A stretch of DNA of 64,000 nucleotides, from assembly GCA_002786025.1 (NCBI GenBank), contig NHNW01000008.1, positions 186,001-250,000 of the forward strand. Direction: 5' to 3'. The DNA comes from Zasmidium citrigriseum (taxonomy: Eukaryota; Ascomycota; Dothideomycetes; Mycosphaerellales; Mycosphaerellaceae). Within the stretch, counting starts at the first letter, position 1. The number at the start of each line of letters is the position of its first letter. Of this stretch, positions 1-10,800 are shown in pieces. The position numbers and the translations under genes were made by a program. The notes under the pieces were generated by a model. That model was given only the letters and a program-made list of their open reading frames with translations. It had not been told where the DNA came from and searched no databases.

Positions 1-447
1 TCTCATAGGAGCCATTTGCCGCGGTTCTCATGGATGGGAGGAGTCTTGAGCATGCTTTTATCTTTGCAGTGAGGTGTAGATGAATGCACATAGCTTTGAA
101 TATGGGAGTGGCGTTATTGTGGTGCGTTGTCTTAGGAGGAAGAAGGGAGGAAGAACTTCGAAAGCAAGCTAGATGGAATCAGCGAGTGCACAGATCCCTT
201 CCAGTCACATGACTATCTGAGTCAACTCATAACATCATTCGGTAATATACGAAGGTCCTTGAAAAGCATTGATCGTAACCTACGTGTTGCCATAGCCGTT
301 GACAAGTACTGAGAGTTGTACATTTCCAATCAAAGACGATCATGTGATATGAGGTCTGTGCTTCCCCTACCTATTCCTAGCGGGCTCCTCCTTCCTCCAC
401 ACTATCACAGATTTCAAATCCTGCATATCGCTCTTTGACCTTAGAGC
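1..447. other. Intergenic, no gene seen
   Basis: No reading frame of note and no recognisable RNA. It lies just past the stop of the leftward MFS exporter, so part is probably that gene's 3' untranslated region. Confidence 0.5.
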
Positions 448-2658
448 TCACACTTGCTCTCCCAAGTTCGCTGCGTTCTTCTCACGATTTGCCTTCTCTG
501 TCACCTCGTTGATGGCCGCCATGAGCTCAGCCTTGCGCCTTGCAACGCTCGGCGGGTGTCGCTGCCATGTAAAGACCGAAGCCACGAGTCCCGCAGCCGC
601 AATGTAAGTGCAAACCCTCAGACTGGCATTGAAGGAGCTCGAAAATACGTCTCGAACGGCTGTGATCTGGTCAGGGGACAAGTGCTCCAGCAAGGCAGAA
701 GATGTCTGCAGGGAGTCGATTTCAGGTTGTGAGAGGATGCTCTGCAGCTGAGAGGTCTTGTCATGAAAGATCGCGCTGGACGCTGCTATGCCAATCGCTC
801 CGCCCCTGAGGAAAATGGTGAGTGATTGTTTGAAACATCGACAAGTTGATGATCAGCTTACAAGACTCGAGCTTGAGCAACCAGTCCCTGAGCAACCGCT
901 GTCGAGCAAGTTAGCATGTTATACTTGGGGGACCAAAACGTTATGGTACATACCATGATCACGGAAGTCCACCTGCAGAGTGGTCATGATGCTGATACTC
1001 GAGAGCGTCATACCAGATCCCAGACCAACGAGCACTTGGTATCCATACACCTGAGGCGGCGGATGGAGGTCATCCGGTAGCGTCGATAAAAGCCCATCAC
1101 CGATCAAGATCAGGACTCCAGCGGCCACGAAGGTCTGAAACGTATTGTTGCGAACCGTTGAGAATAGCCCGCCAACGCAGGATCCCACGGCCATCGCACC
1201 CAAGAGCGGCAGCAAGTGAAGTCCGGCCAGCGCAGGATTATCGAGATTGACGATTTGGAAGCGTAATGGAATGTTGAAGATGCAAATGAGCAGCGAGAAG
1301 CCGGTGAGAATCGTCGATCTATATTCACCCTCATTGTCAGCGAGCCGATTCTAACTTTTGACCAGAGGTCAACGTACACGATGCCTGCGACCATCACTCG
1401 ACTGGTCATCACACGGGAAGGCATAGTCATGGCCATACCATCACCCCATCGCTTGTTGGCAAAGATCTCCCAGGCCATCAGGCAGAGGCCAGAGACGCAG
1501 CCGAACGTAATGGTGCAAATGACCACTGGTGAAGACCATGGGAATGCACCAACACCGCCTTCTTGGAGACCGAAGACGAATAATGTCAAAGCAGCGGTCA
1601 TGAAACCAGCTCCGAGGAAGTCGATCTCAGAGATGCGTCGTTGAATGAGATCGTAGCCTCGCAGTCCCTTTGGCCAAGCAATAATGAACGCTACGAATGG
1701 AATGATGCCGACAGGTCCACTGCGATGCAGTCAATCACATTATCCCTCTCGTGCGATCGAAAGGTTTCACTTACTTGAGCCAGAAGATCCATCGCCACTG
1801 TGCGTACTGAGCGATGACACCACCCAAAATCGGGCCAAGAGCGCCAGCAATCGCCACAGACATGCCGATGATGCTGGAAACGTACGGCATCATCTTCGGT
1901 GGGCTTACTTCCGGGAAGATCACGACAGCCATGGCGTAGAGGCCTGATCCACCGACACCTTGCAAAGCACGACAGGCAATGAGAGTGGCGACGTTTTGGG
2001 CAAATCCGCCGCCAATCGAGAAGGCGATGAAGATAACGTAACAAACGACGACCGTTTCTTTTCGTCCAAAGACGTCGCTCAGACGGGTGATTGTGACGGC
2101 AAAGGCTAAAGTCGAAGAACGTCAGTGACTGACTCTATTCCAGATAGGACATCGGGACAAACGTACCGACGTAGGTGAGTGAATATGCGAGAATGACCCA
2201 GGTTGCTCCAGCCAGGGAGTCGAATTCGATAGAGATGGTGTATACCGCTGTCGCCACGATGCTCGTGTCCATAATAGACAGAAAGATTCCCGACGCCAGA
2301 CTGACGCAGATGTTAGTGAGCGAGCCGCATTGAATCCCAACGATCGAAGCTGCCTTTACCTGTACAGAATCAAGATGATCCGCCATAGCGGCAAGCGCTG
2401 TTGGTCAGTCTGATACTCCGGCGTGGCCGCGGGCGCCACCTCTTGAATGACAGGCTTTTGTGGTGGAATTTCCTCATCGCTGCTTTCTGGAGTTGGCAGC
2501 ACCTCGACAACGCCATCGCTAAGAGTGCCAGAGCTGTCGCTTGAGGAGGTCTCGGAACGATTTTTCAGGCTGGCACGGCTTACGACCTTGGACGGCTATG
2601 CTCGTTAGCGACAGCGTACATGCCCTCGAAGGGGATAGGTGGAAGCTCTGCATACCAT
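448..2658 (-). CDS. MFS drug exporter, DHA2 (14-TM) family
   Basis: Predicted 601-residue major facilitator of the drug:H+ antiporter-2 type, probably a plasma-membrane exporter. Exons, 5' to 3': 2658-2656, 2595-2360, 2300-2167, 2105-1775, 1719-1378, 1318-954, 898-862, 805-448; lengths sum to 602 codons. An acidic Ser-rich cytosolic tail (about 1-50) precedes TM1 with the family pattern LSIMDTSIVATA, followed by RLSDVFGRK (motif A), the ALQGVGGSGLY region and ALGPILGGV (motif C). The start codon is the last codon before the first intron: the frame is closed upstream by TGA and the intron has a GCTAAC branch and CATAG acceptor. It lies downstream of the carotenoid-oxygenase-type gene on the same strand and could export the product of the nearby PKS; that role is inferred. 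The first exon is the least certain part. Confidence 0.9.
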
Positions 2659-3171
2659 CTTGATGGCTACGGGTCGATGCGAGTTCAGCTGGGCCTTTGC
2701 ACGGAACTGTCGACCGAGACCAGCAAGTTTTATTCAGTAGCATGGTTGCCGGCCGGAACGCATTGGTCCACATGCCATGGGTAGACTGGCGGCGCATCAT
2801 GTCTCCGGATTGGTTCGTAATGGTGGAGCCCAGCCGGACAGTTGAAGAAGGCGCCGGCGGACAGTATGAGAGCAGCGCAAGTCGGGAAGATTTGGTGTAG
2901 CCGGGGATCACCGGTCCATTCCACGGCTTGTAGGGGAGCCTTTTGAAGGCGAACGAGGTCGCATTCGTCTGAGCTCGTACGAATGCCCACAATGTTGAAG
3001 GAGCCCAGATCCTGCCATGTGATTCACACGCTAGTAGCCGTGGCTCGCGAAGATGAAGAATGGGAAGAAGACGCAAAGGACGAGCAACGAGTTCTGGTGG
3101 ATTCGAGTGTAGGAGATTCTGGAGCGTGCGATGTAGAGAAAGATGTGTATTCGATTGTTGCAATGCCAGTC
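2659..3171. other. Intergenic between oxygenase and MFS exporter
   Basis: Carries overlapping minus-strand open frames of up to about 250 codons, but with biased, low-quality composition and no recognisable domain. I read it as the 3' region of the oxygenase plus the promoter/5' leader of the MFS gene. Confidence 0.5.
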
Positions 3172-5001
3172 TCAATGTCCACTCTGAACGTGAACGCCAT
3201 GAAATCCAAATCCAACAGCACGACCAACCTCCGCACGTCCCATCTCCGTCATGGTCTGCGCATCGAGACATAGGAGGTAGCTGCTACCCGTATTGCCATC
3301 AAGAATGACACTGAGTACAACGCCATCATCTTCTTCCTCGGCACCAGGCCTAGGAACGAAGACCGGCTCTCCGGGAGTCTGACATGAATGCTCCCAGACT
3401 CTGCTAGTGCCCTCTCTTGTATCTGTCTTGACCAATCCATCCACGAAAGATGACAGCCCACGGTCTAGGAGCGACCAGACGTAGCGGTGTGGTTTCATAG
3501 CGAAGTTGGGGTTCATGCGTGGCAGGTCGCCGGCTAAGGGCGACTGCAGAGACATGATGGGTTCCGCAGTTGCTTGCGAGGTTTTGGCTCTGCCATTCAA
3601 TGGCAAACCCCGGAGTTTGTATCGAGTCAGAGAGGCTGGTGTGCTTACGTGCTGCTTATGCCAAGCATCGACGTTAGATTCATCGGAGACGAGGTTGCGG
3701 TAGTAGAAGCGTTGCAGAATCTCGGCGTTCTTGAACTGCACGAGCTCGCAGGTGATGTCGACTTCGTGCTCGCTCGTCTTGTCCTCCCATGCATTTACTG
3801 TATGGAAGCAGAAGAAGGCCGGGCTGGTGAATTTCTTCACGACGCCCCGACCACCGTGACGGTCAACGACCAGCCATACGGCTTTGGCGTTTTCATCGAA
3901 AGTCATAGCGTCCATAAGATTTCGTTGCCACAGGATGTCGATGCCGAGTTTGCGGAAGTATGCAGGCCAGATGCAGAGGATGACGAAGTTTGGCGTGACG
4001 AAAAGGGAGTGAATGTATGCACCACGAATATCGAGGCCCGAAATTTCGGCCAGAACGTCAACGCTGCCATCTAAGCTCGCTCGGAAGACTCTGTACGTCT
4101 GCTTGGCGGCGAATGCGAGATTGAAGTTAAAGACTTCGCCAGTGCGAGGATCCTTGGCAGCATGTGCTGCGGAGATGGGGCCCGACAACGCAGGATGGAG
4201 GTGAGCCTGGTCTGTAACTCCTAGCGGTTCAAGCGTGGTCGCATCGAATGTCTTCGATTGATGGTTGTCTGTGGTGGCTGTCATGACTTTCCTCTTGCCA
4301 GCCTTGGAGCGAGACACCTCTACCGGGAGCGCATCTCGGAATGTGACCCCTATGTTCATCGAATTTGGCGTTCCGGGCAGCACCGGCTCGAACATGGTCT
4401 TGACCTTTTTGTAAAGCGTGTCGCATGGGTCTCGCTTCTGTCCGAATGTGATCCCATCAAGTCGACCATTTTCAAGTGCTCGCTCAATCGTCTCATCGAC
4501 TTGGCTGTAAGATGAATACCCGACTTCGGTGACTTCATCTCCACTGGCAACGAGCTCGAATCGATGGATGGTGGTAAAGCCGTCGAACCAGTGCGAGCAC
4601 GCAAATGCACTGCCATCATCACGTCTGATCTTGTAACCACCGGGACCCGTGCGATAGAGAAGGCCTGCAGCGAACGATGGGATGTGTCCAGAGGTTCGGA
4701 GCCGAATTTGATTCTTCACGTCGCCCAACGCATTGAACTACATCAGTCAGCCAAGCTCCCTCGTAAGGACTCATCGTTTCTGACATACACCTGAAGCGTT
4801 TGGCCACTGCTTGTAATGATGCTCCTTGACATTCTTTTGCGAATTATCGCCAGGGAAGGCCCCACCTGGAGGCATCTTGACGATGTTGTCAACGTCGACC
4901 TTCATCTTCGTCACAGGATTGTGTGGAGGAGATGTGGAGACAAAAAGGATGATGTTGCTCGTCTGTGCCGTCTCGAGATGACTGGAGGAAGCTTGCTCCA
5001 A
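3172..5001 (-). CDS. Carotenoid cleavage oxygenase-type (RPE65/CCD family) protein
   Basis: Predicted 592-residue member of the carotenoid/stilbene cleavage oxygenase family, non-haem Fe(II) enzymes that split or isomerise conjugated C=C bonds. Exons 5001-4789 and 4737-3172, joined by an intron with donor GTATGT and acceptor TGTAG, phase 0. Family hallmarks are present: GHIPSFAAGLLYRTGPG near the N-terminus and four candidate iron-binding histidines in order, in SAAHAAKDP, IHSLFVTPN, FHTVNAWED and the C-terminal FGFHG. An alternative start is the later in-frame Met before KVDVDN. The predicted stop leaves the usual FGFHG ending intact. It lies between the MFS exporter and the small PPxY protein, all on one strand, and close to the HR-PKS, so a polyene or apocarotenoid substrate is possible but unproven. 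Family assignment is strong; substrate is unknown. Confidence 0.9.
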
Positions 5002-5330
5002 GTGCGCGAGCGAAGGATGGATCAGCGCTGTTGCATCCGGCGCTTTTTAGGACCATTTGTGCAGAATGCTCCGTTAGCGTGGTTCCCAGCTTGTGCCGCA
5101 TGCAAGATGAGAACCAAATTCAGCTGTTGGTGACGAATTCCTGCACCATGCAGATGAGGTTCCTGCATGATCCTGAGGCTCAAGTAGGATGACGGGCGAG
5201 GATTGGATCTTGCACAAAGCTTGTATTCCTGGCTGATTCGGCACCCACGATCTCCGTAGATACATGTGCTTCTCCAAACTCATGTGCACAAGACGAAGTT
5301 CGTCGCTTGACGCGCCGAGGCTCACGTCCC
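5002..5330. other. Intergenic upstream of carotenoid-oxygenase-type gene
   Basis: 329 bases between two same-strand genes. No further gene seen; probably contains the oxygenase promoter. Confidence 0.5.
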
Positions 5331-5947
5331 TCATTCCTGATCTTTCTTCGCTGCGATCAGAAGCGCAAGTTGATCGAGATTGGTAGCAGAAGCCATGTCG
5401 GAAGAGCTCAGCGACACCTTCATGTACTTTTTAGACCAAGAGCGGATTTTGGCACTGGTGATCGAGTCCACTGTAGTTGTTCAGTCGCGAAGCGGAGGGC
5501 CATCACAGTGGATGCCGTACCTGTGTATCTTGAGAGATCGTCCTTGCTCTGAACGCCCTCCCCTCTCAAGAAACGAGCCATCTCAGTGCGGACAAGGTCT
5601 TCGAGATCGGGTCTATCAGCCTCTGGCGGAAGGCGTATGGGCGCCCTACTGCGTTCAATTTCGTGTCTCTCTACGCTCTGCGTGAGACCCCGCAGATCGT
5701 GAATGTAGGCGCTCATAGGGTTGCTGGATGCATCGCTAACGACTGATTCGTAGCTGGGAGGCTGGGGCAAGGTCCTTGCGTCGTCGTTCCATTTCGTACA
5801 ATCCGAGTCTTTGGATTTGCTGCTGCTTGCAGCATTTGACGTCTTCTGAGAGCTCGAGAGCATGCCGGCTATGGTTCGGGCTTGAAGCGAGGAAAGACTG
5901 TCGCCGGGACTGTCAAGATTTGCGGAAGCACTGAGCACACCTGACAT
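5331..5947 (-). CDS. Hypothetical protein with PPxY motif
   Basis: Predicted 188-residue soluble protein, not recognised. Two exons, 5947-5521 and 5470-5331, separated by a 50-bp intron (donor GTACGG, ACTGAAC branch, TACAG acceptor); the splice restores an open frame ending in a lysine-rich tail. The N-terminal third is Ser/Ala-rich and probably disordered. A PPSY motif within LPQPPSYESV fits a WW-domain ligand of the PPxY type. The central part is charged (DLEDLVRTEMARF). No signal peptide or membrane segment. It starts 295 bp from the rightward FSH hydrolase, so the two could share a promoter and be co-regulated with the PKS cluster. Function unknown. Confidence 0.7.
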
Positions 5948-6242
5948 GCGCTCATGCAGTTGTCTGAGGTTGGGAAACAGTCACTAATGGCGTCAAAAGT
6001 GGCCGACAATGGACCGCTGAGATCTGACTTGACCAGGAGCGTAGGAAGACGTGCCTGTGCGCATACCTTAGGTATGCTCCAACCTGAACTGCAGAAATGC
6101 GCCGTGCCGGGCGGTCCGCAGGTCCAATCCACTCGCCTGGCATTAGATGTATCGAGAACAGCGAGCGTAGTATGAGTCGCTTTTCTTTGCTTCGCTCACT
6201 GCGTGCTATTCTGACTGCTGGCCTTTGCGCACTTCGAACAAG

Positions 6243-7209
6243 ATGAAGGTTCTCTGCTTGCACGGATACGGGACGTCCGGCTCGATTATGGAGAAGCAGT
6301 TTGCGGACATCTGCGCGGGATTGGACGAGACATATGAGTACGTCTACCTCGATGGCGAATATGAGACGAATCGAGCAGCGGGTGAGTGTGCTGTCCTGAG
6401 TCGCTGACCCGGGCATGATGGGCTGACGCTCCAGCACAGAACTGAGCGATCTTGTGCCGGGTCCGTACTTTTCGTTCTTCGAGGACATGCACACCAGAGC
6501 GATCAAGGACGCCTGCGACTACATTGACCTGGTCATCGCAGAAGAAGGACCATTCGCTGGCGTGATCGGGTTCAGTCAGGGCGCGGCGCTTGCCATCTCG
6601 TACTTGCTCAACCACGAGATCCAGCATCCTCATAAACCGCCTCCATTTCGGTGGGCGGCGCTCTTCTCGCCGACATTGGCGCTCTCGCCCGATCCACGAT
6701 ACATGGAGCGCGAGGTGACGGCGCTGTCGGAGGAGTACGGCAGTAGCATCTTCGATGACGAGAGCGATTTGAAGAGCACGCCTGGCAAGGTGCCCTATGG
6801 ACGGGCCAGCTTGGTGCTGGACAAGAACAAGCGCGCTTTGATCCAAGAGAACATCGACCTCATCCGCGCGTCGGTGGCACGCGCAGGCCCTGAGATGGTG
6901 GAACGGTTCGACCAGATGGTGCGCGAGCGGAGCGGTCGCGTCGACGATGTGCCTCGCGTGTATCACCCCTTGACGGTAACGCAGCGCATCTCGCTGCCCA
7001 CGCTGGTCACAGCGGGCGCCCGCGACGACGTTTACCGTCTGCGACAGGCTCGTCTTATGCGCAAGTTGTGTGCTGCCGACCAGTGCACCTTCATCGAGCA
7101 CAGTGGCGGTCACGACGTGCCGCGCCAGCTGCCGGAGCTGCAGAAGGTCACCACCAGCCTGCTGCGCATGATCGAGCAGAGCAGATGGTCTCAGCACATG
7201 TGTCTGTGA
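6243..7209 (+). CDS. FSH/LovG-type serine hydrolase (left of PKS)
   Basis: Predicted 302-residue alpha/beta hydrolase of the FSH (DUF341) family, which includes LovG, the esterase that releases a polyketide from its PKS in lovastatin biosynthesis. Exons 6243-6381 and 6440-7209. The start KVLCLHGYGTSG is the standard family N-terminus. Catalytic triad candidates: Ser about 92 in GFSQGAA, Asp about 242 in GARDD, His about 271 in SGGHDVP. It is longer than the second FSH protein of this locus because of an insert of roughly 100 residues between the nucleophile and the Asp. It lies 662 bp upstream of the HR-PKS on the same strand; the PKS has no thioesterase, so chain release in trans is the natural hypothesis. 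Confidence 0.93.
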
Positions 7210-7871
7210 TGGGAACGGCGTGTGTTCTTGACGATGGTCTCGAGAAAGCGTGTTGTTGTTTTGGAGATGAAGTAGAGAGAATGTTGTACCTAGGTAAGGT
7301 ACCTGCAGGTGGTTGTTGCCTCATTATCGCCATACAGAACTAGCTATTTTCAGCCTCAATACAAGATCTTCGACCACCCTGGCGTAACACATTTTCGCCT
7401 CCATCTTCCATCCCAACCTCACGCGTCAACAAACACATCTCAAGTCTACCTTACGCACCAAGCATGAGCCATTGTCACCATACCTTGCCATGAATTTCTC
7501 TTCAATCTGTGTACAAGGGGTCTGGTCTCCGCGGCCATGGCCGTCTTCGTTGCGAATTGTGGAAAGCCCCGAAATGCGCCGCCTGCATCCCTCCCGCAGC
7601 GTGGATATGATATTGCGCCGCCGAAGGAAGCATTCAATTGCCCTGAGGGAGCCGTGGCCCGTAGGCTCTGCAATACATCCCGCTATGTTCCATACCTGCC
7701 GGATTTTGGCTCCTCCTTCATGATAATGCCGCAGTATCGTTGAGTAGCAAAGGTATAGAACAGCGGCTGTGTCAGTGCCAATGGTCTGCACCTCGCCCAT
7801 CACCCGCTTGTCAATCGCTGCTTCGTCGTATCACTCACTCACACAGCTACCTCTGAAACACTCGCTCCAAA
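7210..7871. other. Intergenic: HR-PKS upstream region
   Basis: 662 bases between the FSH hydrolase stop and the PKS start. It must hold the PKS promoter. A compact set of overlapping palindromes is at 7287-7310. Minus-strand frames of up to 125 codons here have no recognisable features and are rejected. Confidence 0.6.
7287..7310. promoter_or_regulatory. Three overlapping palindromes upstream of HR-PKS
   Basis: TACCTAGGTA (7287-7296), AGGTACCT (7297-7304) and ACCTGCAGGT (7301-7310) are perfect palindromes packed in 24 bases, about 560 bp before the PKS start and about 80 bp after the FSH stop. Fungal cluster regulators of the Zn2Cys6 class often bind dyad sites, so this is a candidate operator; it may equally be in the 3' UTR of the hydrolase gene. 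Confidence 0.3.
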
Positions 7872-10800
7872 ATGAACTCCTTCAATGCTTGTGGCGGCGA
7901 AGACCCCGTGGTGGTCGTGGGCATGGCCTGTCGCTACCCGGGAGAGGCACGCAGCCCCGAACAGTTCTTCGACATGGTCTCCAAGGGTCGCTCGGCACAT
8001 GGTAAGGTGCCCAGCAACCGCTTCAACATTGACGCCTACTATCACCCGTCCCCCGATCGACAGGGTGCGGTAAGTCTGACCCATCTAAAACGACCCCATG
8101 GACTTATCTAACAATCTCCAGCTCAACGTCAAGGGAGGCTACTACCTGAAAGATGACCCAGCCATGTTCGATGCCCCGTTCTTCTCCATGACGGCCAACG
8201 AGGCAGCTGGTATGGATCCCATGCAGCGACTTATGCTCGAAGTTGCATACGAAAGTTTGGAAAATGGTAACGATCCAGTCCCGACGCCTCTTGTTGCGCA
8301 TAGCTAATCTAGCCAAGCCGGCATTCAAATCGACACGTTGCCTGGTTCCAAGATGTCATGCTATGTCGGCTGCTTCACCAAGGTATGTGAGCTGGCAAAA
8401 TCACAGCCATCGGTGCTCTAACAGCATCTCCAGGATTACGAAGAGACATCCGCTCGCGACATCTACGACACAAATCCTTATCAGAGCACTGGCAACGGGA
8501 GGAGCATGCTTTCAAACCGCGTGTCCTGGTTTTTTGACTTGGCAGGGCCGAGCATGACGCTCGACACGGCTTGCTCATCAAGTCTCTACGCTTTGCATCT
8601 CGCTTACCAGTCATTGATGCTCGGCGAAAGTACTTCAGTAAGTCAACACAACTTCTGCATGCTATGTTAGTCGTAAAGCTGACGGACCATTCAGGCCATT
8701 GTCGGTGGCACGAACATCATACTCGCCCCGGATCTCATGCGCGCCCTCTGCATGATGAGATTCCTCAGTCCTGACGGGCAGGCCTTCTCTTTCGACTCTC
8801 GCGCCAACGGCTATGCTCGAGGTGAAGGTTTTGGTGCGGTCGTCCTCAAACGTCTCAGCTCGGCTATCGCGGACGGCGACACTATTCGGGCCGTCATTCG
8901 AGCATCTGGCATCAACCAGGACGGCAAGACGCCAGGTATCACGATGCCCAGTGCAAAGGCTCAAGCCGAATTGATCAGATCATGCTACTCACAGGCTGGT
9001 CTTGACTACAACGAAACTGCGTACTTCGAAGCGCATGGAACCGGCACGCAGATCGGAGACCCGATAGAGCTTTCGGCACTGGGTTCAACGTTTGGAACGA
9101 CTCGCGATGCTTCCGACCCTCTATGGGTCAGCTCCGCGAAGACCAACATCGGGCATCAAGAGGGCGGTGCAGGTCTTGCTGGCCTTATACGAGCTGTGCT
9201 TTGCGTCGAGAAGGGTTTCATTCCACCTCTCGCGGGCTTCGAGAAGGCGAATCCACAGCTCAAGCTTGATGAGTGGAAGCTCGCCCTTCCTACCGAGATG
9301 GCGCCTTGGCCAAAGCCAGGAGTGCGCCGCGCATCGTAAGTCAAGAGTTGTTGATCGGACATAGCAGGAGACCTGACTTCTATACAGTGTCAACAGTTTC
9401 GGCTACGGTGGAGCCAACTCACATGTAATCGTCGATGATGCCTACCACTATCTACGAAGCAGGGGCATTCAAGGCAATCATCAGACAAAGGTCTATCTTG
9501 ACGATGACAGCGACGGCTCAGACTCCGGGTTTTCCTCCGCTATGCCGTCTCCTGGAGAGGATGATGCACCTCAGCATGGTGCTCCTCGTCTGCTCTTCGC
9601 CTACTCCGGCCTTGATCAAAGTGCTGTGCAACGCCTTTTCCTAGAGCATGCAGGCTACGTGGAGAGCAAAGTCAAGCACGCTAAGCAGCTAGACACTGCA
9701 GAGGTCCAAGATCTCAAGGTCATGGCGAACAACCTTGCTCATACCCTTAGCAGCCGACGAACAGTCTTCGATCACCGCACATGTGTGGTAGCTGATGGCC
9801 TGCCAGATCTGCTGCAACAGCTTGAGAGCCGCACTCCAAAGACTCGCAAGATCACTAAGAACGACAACCTTGTCTTTGTAAGTACCACCGTACGCGAACT
9901 GCCAGACACAATGCTAATTACTTCAGACGTTTACTGGCCAAGGAGCGCAATACAGCCAACAGGGCAAAGCTCTGATGTACTATGCACCTTTCCGCGACAG
10001 TCTCGCCCGCTTTCAAGCCTCGCTTGAATCCTTTGGCTGCAAATGGGATGTTGTGGAAGAACTGTCAAAGCCCGACGGTGAAAGCCGAATCAACTCTCCG
10101 GAATTCAGCCAGCCGCTTTGCACAGCTCTACAGCTCGCACAAGTTGACCTCTTAAGTGTGTGGGGAGTGAAGCCCAAGGCAGTCGTTGGGCACTCCAGCG
10201 GAGAAATCGGTAAGTGAAAGTTGGCATTCATGAGAACGGTCTCTAACAGCTCGCAGCTGCCGCTTACGCAACCGGTGCCATCTCACACGAGGACGCTGCC
10301 AAGATTGCGTACTGGCGTGGACTTCTGTCTGCCGATGTCAATCAACGACAGCCCCACGTCAAGGGTGCCATGATGGCCGTCGGACTTTCGGCGGACGATG
10401 TGGCGTCTTATCTCGATGCCGTCCCTGAGAATACTGTCGTTGTGGCATGCATCAATTCTCCGGACAGTGTCACACTATCTGGAGACTCAGACAAGATTGC
10501 GATCCTCGAGACGAATTTGAAGGCTGCTGGAGTCTTTGCCCGCCAACTGAAGGTCCAGACCGCCTATCACTCTCCCCACATGAGGGTCATTGCAGATGAT
10601 TATCTCAGAGCCTTGCAAGGAGTGGCTCCAATCGCGAACGATAGCGGTGTGCGAATGTTCTCCTCGGTCACATCCAGCCCGGTGGCTCCGCAAGATCTTG
10701 GTCCCTCGTACTGGGTGGACAACATGCTTCGTCCAGTCCAGTTCTCAGATGCATTGAAGACACTGATGACATACTCCGATAAGACTCGCGGGCGCCGTCG

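Noticed and set aside
2519..3271. 250-codon minus-strand frame between the MFS and oxygenase genes
   Set aside because: Overlaps real exons at both ends in a wrong frame; Trp/Ser/Arg-rich without domain features.
6286..7197. 303-codon open frame antisense to the left FSH hydrolase
   Set aside because: Its His/Arg/Ala-rich translation is a codon-bias shadow of the hydrolase, which has a complete triad and family start.
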